Positions 9,160 through 17,986 are shown, counted from the first letter of the stretch. The stretch: 64,000 nt of DNA from Halocatena marina (GCF_023276375.1 NZ_JALLPK010000001.1:2790001-2854000), one strand, 5' to 3'. A program made the numbers and translations. Notes: generated by a model from the sequence alone, not told the origin.

Positions 9160-10425
9160 ATGGCAGACAAACCGCACCAAAACCTAGCGATTATCGGACA
9201 CGTCGATCACGGGAAAAGTACGCTCGTCGGTCGATTGCTGTTCGAGACGGGGAGTGTCCCCGAGCACGTCATCGAGCAGTATCGTGAAGAAGCAGAAGAG
9301 AAGGGCAAAGGCGGCTTCGAGTTCGCCTACGTGATGGATAACCTCGCCGAAGAACGCGAGCGCGGTGTAACCATCGACATCGCCCACCAAGAGTTCGACA
9401 CGGATGATTACTACTTCACGATCGTGGACACGCCGGGTCACCGCGACTTCGTGAAGAACATGATCACCGGCGCGAGCCAAGCCGACAACGCTGTGCTCGT
9501 CGTCGCGGCTGATGACGGCGTCCAGCCTCAGACACAAGAGCACGTCTTCCTCTCGCGAACCCTCGGCATCGGCGAACTCATCATCGCCGTCAACAAAATG
9601 GACCTCGTCGATTACGACGAAGACGACTACGAGAGCGTCAAAGACGAAGTCTCCCAGCTTCTCAAGCAGGTCCGATTCGACGCCAGCAACACGACGTTCG
9701 TCCCAACATCGGCGTTCGAGGGCGACAACATTTCGGACCGCTCGGACGAGACCTCGTGGTACGATGGACCGACGCTGTTGGATGCACTCAACGACCTGCC
9801 GGAGGTCGAGCCACCGACCGACGCGCCGCTGCGCGTCCCCATCCAAGACGTCTACACCATCTCGGGCATCGGCACTGTCCCCGTCGGACGCGTCGAAACC
9901 GGTCTCCTCGAGACGGGCGCAAACGTCTCCTTCCAGCCAAGTGACGCTGCAGGCGAGGTCAAGTCGGTCGAAATGCACCACGAAGAGGTGCCACAAGCCG
10001 GCCCAGGTGACAACGTTGGATTCAACGTCCGCGGCATCGGCAAGGACGACATCCGTCGCGGTGACGTCTGTGGCCCAGCTGAGGAACCACCGACGGTCGC
10101 CGAAACCTTCCAAGCACAGGTCGTCGTGATGCAGCACCCGAGCGTCATCACCGCCGGCTACACCCCTGTCTTCCACGCACACACCGCACAGGTCGCGTGT
10201 ACCATCGAATCGATCGATACCAAACTCGACCCCGCAAGCGGTGATGTCAAAGAAGAAAATCCCGACTTCATCAAAAGCGGCGACGCTGCTGTCGTCACCA
10301 TCCGTCCGCAGAAACCGCTCTCGATCGAACCATCCTCGGAAATCCCCGAACTCGGGAGCTTCGCCATCCGCGACATGGGTCAGACCATCGCCGCCGGCAA
10401 AGTCCTGAGCGTCGACGGGCGGTAA
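9160..10425 (+). CDS. tuf: translation elongation factor EF-1 alpha
   Basis: A 421-residue EF-1A GTPase that delivers aminoacyl-tRNA to the ribosome. GHVDHGKST at residues 13-21 is the P-loop, DTPGHRDF is G3 and NKMD is G4. Domains II and III follow in full, ending at KVLSVDGR. The reading frame on the opposite strand is open for nearly the whole length, which reflects biased codon use, not a gene. rps10 starts five bases after the stop. The order EF-1A, S10, tRNA-Ala is a conserved highly expressed unit. Confidence 0.98.
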   Translation: MADKPHQNLAIIGHVDHGKSTLVGRLLFETGSVPEHVIEQYREEAEEKGKGGFEFAYVMDNLAEERERGVTIDIAHQEFDTDDYYFTIVDTPGHRDFVKNMITGASQADNAVLVVAADDGVQPQTQEHVFLSRTLGIGELIIAVNKMDLVDYDEDDYESVKDEVSQLLKQVRFDASNTTFVPTSAFEGDNISDRSDETSWYDGPTLLDALNDLPEVEPPTDAPLRVPIQDVYTISGIGTVPVGRVETGLLETGANVSFQPSDAAGEVKSVEMHHEEVPQAGPGDNVGFNVRGIGKDDIRRGDVCGPAEEPPTVAETFQAQVVVMQHPSVITAGYTPVFHAHTAQVACTIESIDTKLDPASGDVKEENPDFIKSGDAAVVTIRPQKPLSIEPSSEIPELGSFAIRDMGQTIAAGKVLSVDGR

Positions 10426-10430
10426 TATAG

Positions 10431-10739
10431 ATGCAACAAGCACGCGTTCGGTTGGCGGGAACCAGCCCCGACGATCTGGACACCATCTGTGACGATGTCC
10501 GGGACATCGCAGAGAAGACCGGCGTCAGTCTGTCCGGCCCAGTGCCGCTCCCAACGAAAAAGCTCGGCGTTCCGTGTCGGAAGTCACCCGACGGCGAAGG
10601 CACGGCAACATGGGAACACTGGGAGATGCGCGTTCACAAACGGCTCATCGATATCGACGCCGACGAACGCGCGCTTCGACAGCTGATGCGGATTCAGGTC
10701 CCAAACGACGTCAGCATCGAGATCGTACTCGAAGACTGA
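10431..10739 (+). CDS. rpsJ: 30S ribosomal protein uS10
   Basis: A 102-residue S10, part of the 30S head. Characteristic segments are [16 protein letters not shown] at the N-terminus, [13 protein letters not shown] in the middle and the basic [20 protein letters not shown] block. It follows EF-1A by five bases in the same direction, so it is in the same operon. Length is normal for haloarchaea. Confidence 0.97.
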   Translation: MQQARVRLAGTSPDDLDTICDDVRDIAEKTGVSLSGPVPLPTKKLGVPCRKSPDGEGTATWEHWEMRVHKRLIDIDADERALRQLMRIQVPNDVSIEIVLED

Positions 10740-10856
10740 CTGGGACGAGTTCGAAAGACGATCGAGTCGTTCAAAACGACCACCAACAATCTCACGCGTC
10801 GATTTTACGCGTGAACGGAAACGGTTAAAAGCAACCAAAGGCTTGGTCGTAGTAGC

Positions 10857-10928
10857 GGGCTCGTAGATCAGTGGCAGATCGCTTCCTTCGCAAGGAAGAG
10901 GCCCTGGGTTCAAATCCCAGCGAGTCCA
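10857..10928 (+). tRNA. tRNA-Ala (anticodon CGC)
   Basis: A 72-base cloverleaf. The acceptor stem GGGCTCG pairs with CGAGTCC (one G-U), the anticodon stem CTTCC pairs with GGAAG around the loop TTCGCAA, and the T arm is CTGGGTTCAAATCCCAG. Discriminator A73 is present and CCA is not encoded. A TATA-like GGTTAAAAGC lies about 30 bases upstream. It reads GCG alanine codons. It follows rps10. Confidence 0.96.
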
Positions 10929-11011
10929 GTTTTGTTCTGTTTCGTTTGCTGAATGTGGATCACACCATTATCCGGCAAAGAACTTTACCAGAGACAGACC
11001 CATCTCCGTCG

Positions 11012-11710
11012 ATGTCTGATACTGCGGTCGCTTCGGACGAAGCTGAGTTTTGGGAGCGACGCCACGAATTGGTTCTTTCTCCGACGACGGCTGAAGACGT
11101 AGAACGACGGTCAACTGAATCTGCCCGTCATCTCGTCCTTCTCGCTCACATCACGGACGAGGCAATCATTCGCTGTTTCGAATCTATCGTAGCAGACCTC
11201 GACGAGTTCGACTGCATTGTGCCAATACCAGTGAGAGATCTCCACATTACTGTCAAAGTGTTTGGAAATGTTGTGGAAGAACCGGACGGTAACGCTGAAT
11301 TTTCTCAACAGGATGAAAAAGAACTAGCCACGTCGCTTCGGTCTGCTCTCGGTGCGGTGCCGTCGTTCCCGGTTCGCTTCCCACGATTCAATCTCTTTCC
11401 CAGCGTAGTCTACGCTGAGGTGACGGACGACGGTCGCTTCTCGCAATTGAATCAGCGTGTTTGTGCCATCCCCGACGTACCCGTCTGGGACCGTGACGGA
11501 GATGGCTTCATACCACATCTAACGCTTGGCGAGTTCACCCAACGAGATGGCTACGAGCAGCTTCTTCAGTATCTCGAAGATAATCACTCGTTGGATATCC
11601 CACCTACAACCATCTCGGAGCTCGAATTCGTCGCTTTGGACCTCTCTAACGGGCGGTTCCCACCGTACGAAACGATAGAGACGTATAGCCTCGCACGACG
11701 ATCCGACTAG
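11012..11710 (+). CDS. 2H phosphoesterase / 2'-5' RNA ligase superfamily protein
   Basis: A 232-residue protein with the two HxT/S-x motifs that define 2H phosphoesterases: LHITVKVFG near residue 75 and HLTLGEF near residue 172. Members hydrolyse or form 2'-5' phosphodiester or cyclic phosphodiester bonds in RNA ends or small nucleotides. The start was placed at MSDTAVASDE because an upstream extension would run into the tRNA-Ala gene. No membrane segment is visible. It stands alone after tRNA-Ala. The exact substrate cannot be told from sequence. Confidence 0.85.
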   Translation: MSDTAVASDEAEFWERRHELVLSPTTAEDVERRSTESARHLVLLAHITDEAIIRCFESIVADLDEFDCIVPIPVRDLHITVKVFGNVVEEPDGNAEFSQQDEKELATSLRSALGAVPSFPVRFPRFNLFPSVVYAEVTDDGRFSQLNQRVCAIPDVPVWDRDGDGFIPHLTLGEFTQRDGYEQLLQYLEDNHSLDIPPTTISELEFVALDLSNGRFPPYETIETYSLARRSD

Positions 11711-11729
11711 TACGCCGTCCGACTTGGAG

Positions 11730-11850
11730 CCTCGCGGTGGGTACTCCATTCAACGCTGATGGAGCGGAGGCAGTCGCAATCGAACCCACGTTAGCCGGTC
11801 ATGGTGACCGCATCAACGCACTTGACATCCTCCGCCGAATAAACGGACGT
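11730..11850 (+). pseudogene. possible remnant of an IS1341-type (TnpB) transposase tail
   Basis: An uninterrupted reading frame without a start reads GTPFNADGAEAVAIEP, followed by a stretch ending with CTTGACATCCTCCGCCG. That ending resembles the sequence commonly found just after tnpB-like genes of IS1341-type elements in haloarchaea. No transposase core is left. This is recognition from memory on a short sequence; it could be unrelated. Confidence 0.25.
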
Positions 11851-11890
11851 GAGTACCAGAGACGGACACAGCTATCCGTCTATCAGACAG

Positions 11891-12130
11891 TTATTCCCAG
11901 ATGATGTCTGTTCCGCCCTCGTGGCCGTGGATAGACTGCACATCATTGATATTGTCGTACACGCTGATACTGCCAACATCGGTAACCCATGCGACGACAC
12001 ACTTCCCGTTTGGCGGTGGGAACTGGACACCGTAGGCAACGACACCCGTTCCGGATACCCCCGAAGCGTCCTCGTGACGATAGAGGGCGAACTTCCGGAA
12101 GTTTGGGTTCTGAACGAAGGGATCAGGCAT
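11891..12130 (-). CDS. small conserved haloarchaeal protein
   Basis: A 79-residue soluble protein with a compact, patterned sequence (NFRKFALYRHEDASGVSGTG, then GKCVVAWVTDVGS and a conserved-looking HGHEG near the end). It resembles a small haloarchaeal family, also found on plasmids and proviruses, whose function I do not know. The ATG at 12130 overlaps the stop of the 46-residue Cys-rich frame upstream by eight bases, and GGAGGA lies five bases before it, which supports this start. It is the last gene of a short reverse-strand group of tiny genes. Confidence 0.68.
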   Translation of the reverse strand: MPDPFVQNPNFRKFALYRHEDASGVSGTGVVAYGVQFPPPNGKCVVAWVTDVGSISVYDNINDVQSIHGHEGGTDIIWE

Positions 12131-12263
12131 ACTGTCCTCCAGTCACTGTCACCATCATATCCGAAGTGATACCGGCGCGAACAAGCCCCTTGCGTTGTTC
12201 GACGTCAGATTCCACCGTACAGCAGGCACAACATGATTCACTACACTCGTGAGCTGTGCTCAC
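12123..12263 (-). CDS. cysteine-rich 46-residue protein
   Basis: A GTG-started frame of 46 residues with a dense Cys/His N-terminus: AHECSESCCACC carries one His and five Cys within 12 residues, a plausible single-metal site. The remainder is polar and ends TGGQYA. Its stop codon overlaps the next ATG (12130) by eight bases, an arrangement typical of coupled genes, and this is the main reason to believe it. No family is recognised. A longer start is blocked by an in-frame TAG upstream, about 24 bases before the GTG. Confidence 0.45.
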   Translation of the reverse strand: MSTAHECSESCCACCTVESDVEQRKGLVRAGITSDMMVTVTGGQYA

Positions 12264-12383
12264 CTCAGTCTCCGAACGCTCTAGCTACACAACAGAGCCG
12301 CAGAATCAGAGATCAGCACAGATGCCAGTACTCATCTATCACACATCACACGATCAGTCTCGCTTCCATACACCCTCCCACTT

Positions 12384-12503
12384 TCACTCGTTTGCGAGCC
12401 GATGACTCCAAACCACCTCTTCCAGCGTTTCTGCGCTCTCATCGTCGTACAGAAGCGGAACTGTCGGTGCCCCCGTGTTCTCAGTGTCGGTATATCGCTC
12501 CAT
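12384..12503 (-). CDS. 39-residue acidic small protein
   Basis: A short frame starting at ATG 12503 and reading [20 protein letters not shown], ending in an acidic helix-like tail ([15 protein letters not shown]). Composition is typical of haloarchaeal proteins and unlike random sequence. It heads the reverse-strand group that continues with the Cys-rich 46-residue frame and the 79-residue gene. No function can be named. Confidence 0.42.
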   Translation of the reverse strand: MERYTDTENTGAPTVPLLYDDESAETLEEVVWSHRLANE

Positions 12504-12516
12504 TGTGATCTACTCC

Positions 12517-12532
12517 GCGCCGCTCTCGGCGC
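12517..12532 (-). promoter_or_regulatory. GC-rich hairpin before the tiny-gene group
   Basis: On the reverse strand GCGCCG-AGAG-CGGCGC forms a perfect 6-bp stem with a four-base loop, 14 bases ahead of the ATG at 12503. The AT-rich stretch at about 12561-12595 (AATTATTAATAATAC) further upstream could supply promoters for this group and for hjc. Apart from this, 12504-12753 holds no gene I can support. Confidence 0.35.
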
Positions 12533-12753
12533 GTACTGTTGCAACGTCGCTCCCCACCATAAACATAATTATTAATAATACTAAATACGCTAAATCCCCT
12601 AAAGGATCGGTGAAAAACAGAGAAGGAGTTGACAACGGTGACCACCTGATAACTGATTCGCCGCGTGAAGTCCCGGACAGTGTCCTGTCCTCGGTCTCTT
12701 CCGTCGGTTTCGACCGCCACTCCTTTATGAACCCACACGAGAGATCGGGTAGT

Positions 12754-13182
12754 ATGGCGAACCGCAAGGGGGAACGTCGAGAACGCGAACTCGTTAATCT
12801 CCTCGACGAGCGTGGATTCGCGGTCATGCGCGCGCCAGCGAGCGGGAGCGCAACAGAGCGCGAGCTGCCGGATGTGCTGGCTGGGAATGGTGAAATATTC
12901 TATGCTATCGAGGCAAAATCGAGTGCCGGAGATCCGATCTATCTCACTGGTGAGGAAGTCGAGAGTCTCGTCTTTTTCGCACAAAACTTCGGCGCGAAGC
13001 CTCGGATTGGCGTGCGATTTGACCGCGAAGATTGGTACTTCTTCCATCCCGGCGATTTATACGTCACCGACGGTGGGAACTACCGGGTGAAGCTGGAGAC
13101 AGCGCTTGCGAGCGGTACTGATATTGCCGAACTCACCGGTGCATCGAAAAAGACCAATCTCGGCGAATACGCTACTGAGTGA
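12754..13182 (+). CDS. hjc: Holliday junction resolvase Hjc
   Basis: A 142-residue archaeal resolvase that cleaves four-way DNA junctions during recombination and repair. The N-terminal basic start [20 protein letters not shown] is diagnostic. The PD-(D/E)xK nuclease core is visible as LPDVL followed by YAIEAKSS, with the Asp and the E-x-K supplying metal ligands. The start was moved to this ATG from an earlier in-frame one because the family begins with this basic segment. Its 3' end overlaps the convergent SWIM-domain gene by 11 bases. Confidence 0.95.
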   Translation: MANRKGERRERELVNLLDERGFAVMRAPASGSATERELPDVLAGNGEIFYAIEAKSSAGDPIYLTGEEVESLVFFAQNFGAKPRIGVRFDREDWYFFHPGDLYVTDGGNYRVKLETALASGTDIAELTGASKKTNLGEYATE

Positions 13183-13825
13183 GCGTCGTCTGGTGTGCAG
13201 GCCGTGCTGGGCGCCACTCGCGTTCGAGACGTGAATGAGGGAACGCGTATCGGCGCCGTTCTTCGAAGGGTAGATCCGCCGATCCAGAAAACGGATAGAC
13301 GCATCTGACGACAGGATCGCCGTGAGGATAGCCGGTATTGGTCGGATACTCCGCGACTGTACTGTCCTGAATGAGAATACAGTCGGCTCGCTGTCCGGTC
13401 TGTTCGACTACGACGAGTAGATCTCCTGTTTCCTGGTCACGGACCGTTGTGCCCGGTGTGAATCGACACGATTCACACACGGCTGGTTCCTCGTCGCGAA
13501 CAAACGAGCGCTCGCCACAGGCCATACACGTAACTGCTCGATAGTCAGGAGCAGGAATTCTGCCCCCGGTTATTTCGAGTGCAACTCTGCGAATGTGCTT
13601 ACACCGCTCACCGCGGTACGTGTGATCAGGACAGCTACACTGACCCGCTGTAAGGTCAACGTCGTATATCGTCCCGCCTTGACCAAATACGACGTATTCT
13701 CCATCTCCAATCGCTGTGACAGCCATCTTCTCGGTCCATGCTCTCGCGGCACGTGGATCGAGTCGACTCACATCTGGTGCAAGAGCGGTTGGCGATGACG
13801 CTGGTGTGTGTGCTAGGTGCGTCAT
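13172..13825 (-). CDS. SWIM zinc-finger protein
   Basis: A 217-residue protein with a SWIM domain at about residues 60-80 ([19 protein letters not shown], pattern CxC...CxH), a zinc fold that binds DNA or protein. A second Cys set follows ([10 protein letters not shown] and VCESCRF), suggesting an additional zinc ribbon. The C-terminal third carries no recognised domain. The start [11 protein letters not shown] was preferred over a longer frame. It converges with and overlaps hjc by 11 bases. A role in recombination or repair is suggested only by the domain type and the neighbour. Confidence 0.88.
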   Translation of the reverse strand: MTHLAHTPASSPTALAPDVSRLDPRAARAWTEKMAVTAIGDGEYVVFGQGGTIYDVDLTAGQCSCPDHTYRGERCKHIRRVALEITGGRIPAPDYRAVTCMACGERSFVRDEEPAVCESCRFTPGTTVRDQETGDLLVVVEQTGQRADCILIQDSTVAEYPTNTGYPHGDPVVRCVYPFSGSADLPFEERRRYAFPHSRLEREWRPARPAHQTTLTQ

Positions 13826-13928
13826 GATGATTCTGGAACGTCCTGTTCCACACGAAACATAGGTTCTGCAAGAGTATGAGTCCCACGCTCGTTCAAGAAT
13901 TAATACCACGACCCGCGAAAGATGGGGT

Positions 13929-14129
13929 ATGACTATCGAACGAGAGATGGTGGTCCAGATCGCCGTCTCCACGACCATCGTTGTGCTGTTCTCGCTCGCT
14001 ATCGTTGCTGTTGGGGTGCTATATTACTCCGATGGGTTCACGTCGCAAGGAGCGATCGCTCTTGTCGGCACGATCGCAGGCTTTATTGTCATTATGTCAC
14101 TCGCTAGCTACTTCATCATCGGAAGATAA
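13929..14129 (+). CDS. two-helix small membrane protein
   Basis: A 66-residue protein with two clear transmembrane helices (TTIVVLFSLAIVAVGVLYY and IALVGTIAGFIVIMSLASYF) joined by a short loop, both ends short and polar. No family recognised. It is transcribed away from the SWIM gene and converges on priL, overlapping its 3' end by 33 bases. Confidence 0.72.
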   Translation: MTIEREMVVQIAVSTTIVVLFSLAIVAVGVLYYSDGFTSQGAIALVGTIAGFIVIMSLASYFIIGR

Positions 14130-15095
14130 CCGAGATGCGTACTCTTCGAGTGGATGGGCGTGATCGTGATCTTCTGCACAGATGCCGTAGGTTTTCATCG
14201 TCTCAAAGCTCGGCGGCGGGTACGGAGATCCATTACCGGTGAGGCGCTCTGTGGTGTACGTGAACTGGTCACCGTGCTTCGAGCAGAGATCTTGGATGTC
14301 ATCAGCATCCATTCCGACAGCGGCAAGGAATGAGATGAGCGTAAACTGTTCTGTTGATTCGAGGGGGTCACCATCTCTTGATTGCTCAATCAGAGCAGTG
14401 ACACAGTCGGGAAACTCCTCTGGTTCGATTCGGTCGATGTTCTGTGGATACTCGACGCTTGCCAGCACGCTTTGAATCTCTCTGACCACAGGAAAGAGCG
14501 GTTCCGAAATTTCGTCTGGGACCTCGAACGGTAGTCCGGCAACAACGCGCTGTTCAATCGCTTCACAGAGCAACTCGATCACTTCAGACCGACTCACAGG
14601 CACGTATCCGTCCGCTAGCTCACGAGTAACGAGCGTCCAGTTCTCACCAGCGGGAGCGAACCGGAGATAGGGGCCAACTGCAATACGGTAACTGTCGTCC
14701 GTTTCTTCTACATCGGAATCCAGACCGAACTCCTGTAACAACGGATCGAGTGCTGCGTGCTCTCGGGTCTGTCCATCGATGTCTTCCTCGAACTCTTCAG
14801 CCAATCGGACGTGAGCCGACTCAGCCTCGGCAGCAGCGTACTTTTCGATTGCACCCGGTGTATCGAGCAGCGAGACGAGCACTCGTGCGATCGGATACGA
14901 CAACAGTTCGGTGCGAGGAGACACGCGCTGGTTAGTCCCGACCGTTCCCTCGGTGAGTGCGCTCTCGACGCGCGCCCGTCCTCGCTCAATCGCCGTGTGA
15001 TCGCTCGTCACGAGCGTCACGAGATCCACGTCCGCTGCTTCGACTGTCGCCCGAGCCTCATCGAGGAACGGGTAGCGGGCGTGGTACGCGTCCAT
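14097..15095 (-). CDS. priL: DNA primase large subunit PriL
   Basis: A 332-residue large subunit of the archaeal replicative primase, which supports and regulates primer synthesis by PriS. The N-terminus (MDAYHARYPFLDEARATVE) and the RTELLSYPIARVLVSLLD block are typical of haloarchaeal PriL. The C-terminal 4Fe-4S domain is unusual. The first ligand (C231 in FPDCV) and third (C306 in TYGIC) are present. The second, normally Cys in a PPSC-type motif, is Phe297 (PPPSFETM), and the fourth, normally just before SHPLxYY, is missing (AEDHDHAHPLEEY). Extra Cys at 177 and 271 do not match usual positions. The gene overlaps the convergent small membrane gene by 33 bases. Confidence 0.92.
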   Translation of the reverse strand: MDAYHARYPFLDEARATVEAADVDLVTLVTSDHTAIERGRARVESALTEGTVGTNQRVSPRTELLSYPIARVLVSLLDTPGAIEKYAAAEAESAHVRLAEEFEEDIDGQTREHAALDPLLQEFGLDSDVEETDDSYRIAVGPYLRFAPAGENWTLVTRELADGYVPVSRSEVIELLCEAIEQRVVAGLPFEVPDEISEPLFPVVREIQSVLASVEYPQNIDRIEPEEFPDCVTALIEQSRDGDPLESTEQFTLISFLAAVGMDADDIQDLCSKHGDQFTYTTERLTGNGSPYPPPSFETMKTYGICAEDHDHAHPLEEYASRLSSDDEVASE

Positions 15096-15245
15096 GTCAC
15101 TGTCTCCCCGCGCTGGTGAATAAGCCCGGCGGTCTGACGACAGAGTGTGGGCGAAAGCGTTTAACCCGTTGTGTCTCAGAGTGACGGCTGAGAACAAGCG
15201 ATCTGATCCGCACTTTGAGTTGGTCTTCTGCGAACTGGAGGATTT

Positions 15246-15347
15246 TCAGAGCGGGACGTGTTCGATGAGTCTGCCATCTCCCTCATCATTCCTCACGAAC
15301 ATCCGAGCGACCCCCAACACGTTGTGCAAGGCGTAGAACAAGTTCAT
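15246..15347 (-). pseudogene. possible 33-residue gene fragment upstream of priL
   Basis: A short reverse-strand frame reading MNLFYALHNVLGVARMFVRN and ending IEHVPL. It looks like the tail of a longer protein, perhaps a transposase, but an in-frame stop lies just before the ATG. It is the only coding-like content I see in the 340-base gap between priL and the next gene, which otherwise holds AT-rich sequence suited to promoters. Confidence 0.2.
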
Positions 15348-15436
15348 CAAAATTTAGTGGAACTCAAAAATATCGAAAGTATTCCGATCTCCCTGAACCC
15401 GAACGGACTAGTATACATCGCCCCAATTCGTCGTTT

Positions 15437-16027
15437 GTGGTGCAGTTTCACTATCCCTGCCCCGACTGTCGGACGACCACGAGCCTACACGCACCCGATT
15501 GTCGCTTTGACGGGACGCCGTGGCACGAGATCGAGCTAGCGTACACCAACATCCTCAGTACGCTTGCGACGGGGGCAAAGCGCGAGGGGCATCTCCGCGA
15601 GCAGTCGCCTGACCGGTGGGACCGCCTGCACTCGGCCGCACTCAGTCGACTCCGACACGATCAACGCGTCCGTGAAACGGCCAGCGGTGCGCTCGAACTG
15701 CTCTCGCCCGCGGCATTCAGAGAACAGGTCGCAGTCCCAACACAAGAGCCACTGCAAACAATCTACGAAGAGGGGAGTGTCCCGGGCTGTCACGATCACG
15801 CGCTCTTTGCGCTCATCGCGTACTACGAGATGGTTGGATTTTCGTGGGGCGATACGCGCGAACGGGTCGTCGATTGGCTCCGCGAATCGGGAACGTGGGA
15901 CCGGGGTGGATTCGAAGAAGGCTCACCAGAAGCGGTGGTTGACAGCAAACGCCACGTCTACATCCGTGGATACGGCTGGCGGCAAGCAGCCGAGGAAGCA
16001 GCCGCTGTGATCCGACGGAGAAGATGA
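15437..16027 (+). CDS. conserved haloarchaeal zinc-binding protein near priL
   Basis: A 196-residue protein beginning with an obvious zinc-ribbon half (YPCPDCRTTTSLHAPDCRFD) and then a helical region. Its middle part, SVPGCHDHALFALIAYYEMV, and the GYGWRQAAEEA tail are strongly patterned and match a family I know only from haloarchaea, commonly next to primase; its role is unknown. Either GTG at 15437 or GTG at 15440 starts it. A winged-helix-like stretch between residues 40 and 95 is possible. No membrane segments. Confidence 0.8.
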   Translation: MVQFHYPCPDCRTTTSLHAPDCRFDGTPWHEIELAYTNILSTLATGAKREGHLREQSPDRWDRLHSAALSRLRHDQRVRETASGALELLSPAAFREQVAVPTQEPLQTIYEEGSVPGCHDHALFALIAYYEMVGFSWGDTRERVVDWLRESGTWDRGGFEEGSPEAVVDSKRHVYIRGYGWRQAAEEAAAVIRRRR

Positions 16028-16144
16028 AACCGAACCAAGCTAACAGACCGGAGCAGATCAGAAAAGACAACGCATCGACCGGCAAACGTTGCCTCTGTGT
16101 TAATCGGGACCGAAAAACTACGCTCCAGAACCAATTTCATGCAT

Positions 16145-16858
16145 TCACGAGCGAATCAGTCGGTTCGCTGTTTCGAGATCATCAGGCGTATTGACGTTCA
16201 CGACCCAGTCATCGCACTCGACGGCAACCAACCGCCGTTCGCTTGCAATCAGGATATCGATCGTATCGCTAAGTTCGTACTCACCACGTTCAGATCGTTG
16301 AACGAGTCTCGAAGCATCGAACGCTGCTGGTGTGAACGTGTGAAATCCTGCGGCGACAAAACTCTGTTCGGGCGGATCGTCGGGTTTGTTCAGTATTCCC
16401 GTGATCGTTCCGTCGGCGTCGATATCGACGATCGCCTTCTTCTTCGCGGCTGCTCGTGAGACCTCATGAACAAGGAGTACTCCATCGACATCGTCCGCTT
16501 GGTGACATCGAACGATTTCTTCGAGATGTGTCGACATAACGTTGTCACAGTCCATGAGCATGAAATCGTCATCAACAGCGTCCTCGGCCGCTAACAGTGC
16601 GTGTGCCATCCCAAGTCGTTTCTCTTGAACTCGGTATTCGATTGGGACGCCGGCGAATTCGTCGCCGTAGAAGTCCATAATCTGCTCTCGTCGATATCCA
16701 ACGACGACCACCAACCGATCCACATCGAGCGTGCAAAGCTGTTCAAAGCAGTGAGACAGCATCGGAATGTCTCCGACTTCGACCATCGCTTTCGGTCTCG
16801 TCTCTGTAAGCGGTTTGAGTCGACTCCCTCGACCGGCTGCAAGTACGACGCCATCCAT
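16145..16858 (-). CDS. nucleotidyltransferase (sugar-1-phosphate NTP transferase type)
   Basis: A 237-residue enzyme of the nucleotidyltransferase-A fold. The N-terminal signature LAAGRGSRLKPLTETRPKAM binds the NTP, and DFMLMDCDNVMSTHLEE holds the metal-binding Asp region. It should transfer NMP from an NTP to a sugar phosphate, giving an NDP-sugar for glycan or lipid glycosylation. It lacks the C-terminal left-handed helix of longer GlmU-like proteins. The start MDGVVLAAG fits the family. No pathway neighbours define the sugar. Confidence 0.86.
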   Translation of the reverse strand: MDGVVLAAGRGSRLKPLTETRPKAMVEVGDIPMLSHCFEQLCTLDVDRLVVVVGYRREQIMDFYGDEFAGVPIEYRVQEKRLGMAHALLAAEDAVDDDFMLMDCDNVMSTHLEEIVRCHQADDVDGVLLVHEVSRAAAKKKAIVDIDADGTITGILNKPDDPPEQSFVAAGFHTFTPAAFDASRLVQRSERGEYELSDTIDILIASERRLVAVECDDWVVNVNTPDDLETANRLIRS

Positions 16859-16981
16859 ACCGAAAGTGGATGGCGTCGAGTGATGTGAAAATTGGTGTAT
16901 GAAAACGTACACCATCGATTTTATTATGGCAAACTGCTGGTGTATCCCGGCGTATTTCCCCGCTCGCCGTCTACGAGAGGT

Positions 16982-17986
16982 ATGCATCAGTTCGTGGACG
17001 GTGAGTGGGTGCCCGGCTACGAAGCGACGAACGAGAACGGTGAGTTCGACCGTCAAGTGACGACGTTTCGAGATCGGATCGGAGACGAAGGCACAGACGC
17101 CGAAGCTGGTCGGTATCACTTGTACGTCTCATTTGCGTGCCCGTGGGCGCACCGGACGCTCATCACACGTGCGCTGAAGGGTCTCGAAGAGGCGATCAGC
17201 GTCGATGTGGTCGATCCGTATCGAGATGAGAATGGCTGGCAGTTCACGCCCGAGAAGGCTGGCTGTACGCCCGATACGATCAACGGATTCGACTACCTCC
17301 GAGAGGCGTACACCGAGGCAGATCCGAACTACACCGGGCGCGTGACCGTCCCCGTGCTGTGGGATAAAGAACAAGAGACGATCGTGAACAACGAATCAGC
17401 GGAGATCATGCGAATGCTCGACACCGCCTTCGACGAATTCTCGACGCAGGATGTCGACCTCTATCCCGCTGGCTACCGAGAAGAAGTCGATCGGATTATC
17501 GATTCAATCTACGAGCCGATCAACAACGGGGTCTACCGCGCTGGGTTCGCAGAGACCCAAGACGCCTACGAGCAAGCAGTCAACGAGCTGTTCGACGCAC
17601 TCGATCACTGGAACGAAGTGCTCTCCGAGCAGCGGTTCCTCGCTGGTGACAGGCTCACAGAAGCGGACATTGCGATGTTCACAACGCTCATTCGCTTCGA
17701 TGATGTGTACCACACGCATTTTAAGTGTAACCGACGGAAGGTGAGCGAGTATCCCGCGCTCTGGAATTACCTGAAAGAACTCTATCAACTTTCAGGCGTC
17801 GCGGAAACAGTGAATTTCGCACATATCCGCGAGCACTACTACACGACACACACGGACGTCAATCCAAAGCAAATCGTCGCTGTCGGGCCAAACCACGCGT
17901 TCGATGCGCGCCACGACCGCGATAGGCTGTCCGGCAATCTCCCCGAAGGACTCATCGGATCGTCCGATGGCTACGAAGACGAGTAG
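16982..17986 (+). CDS. Xi-class glutathione S-transferase / glutathionyl-hydroquinone reductase-like protein
   Basis: A 334-residue member of the ECM4/GS-hydroquinone reductase family. The catalytic motif CPWAHR (Cys about residue 53) lies in a thioredoxin-like N-terminal domain, and the helical C-terminal domain contains the characteristic VYHTHFKCNRR segment. These enzymes remove a thiol adduct from quinones. Haloarchaea use gamma-glutamylcysteine, not glutathione, so the natural thiol is likely different. The start at 16982 (MHQFVDGEWVPGY) was chosen over an upstream in-frame codon because it matches the family. Confidence 0.92.
   Translation: MHQFVDGEWVPGYEATNENGEFDRQVTTFRDRIGDEGTDAEAGRYHLYVSFACPWAHRTLITRALKGLEEAISVDVVDPYRDENGWQFTPEKAGCTPDTINGFDYLREAYTEADPNYTGRVTVPVLWDKEQETIVNNESAEIMRMLDTAFDEFSTQDVDLYPAGYREEVDRIIDSIYEPINNGVYRAGFAETQDAYEQAVNELFDALDHWNEVLSEQRFLAGDRLTEADIAMFTTLIRFDDVYHTHFKCNRRKVSEYPALWNYLKELYQLSGVAETVNFAHIREHYYTTHTDVNPKQIVAVGPNHAFDARHDRDRLSGNLPEGLIGSSDGYEDE

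Noticed and set aside
9184..10443. 419-residue frame on the strand opposite EF-1A
   Set aside because: It mirrors the EF-1A gene along its whole length; biased codon use in a highly expressed gene keeps the antisense frame open, and its composition (Val/Arg/His-rich) does not look like a protein.
15258..15539. 93-residue forward frame leading into the zinc protein
   Set aside because: Out of frame with the conserved gene that starts at 15437, and with a random-looking sequence.
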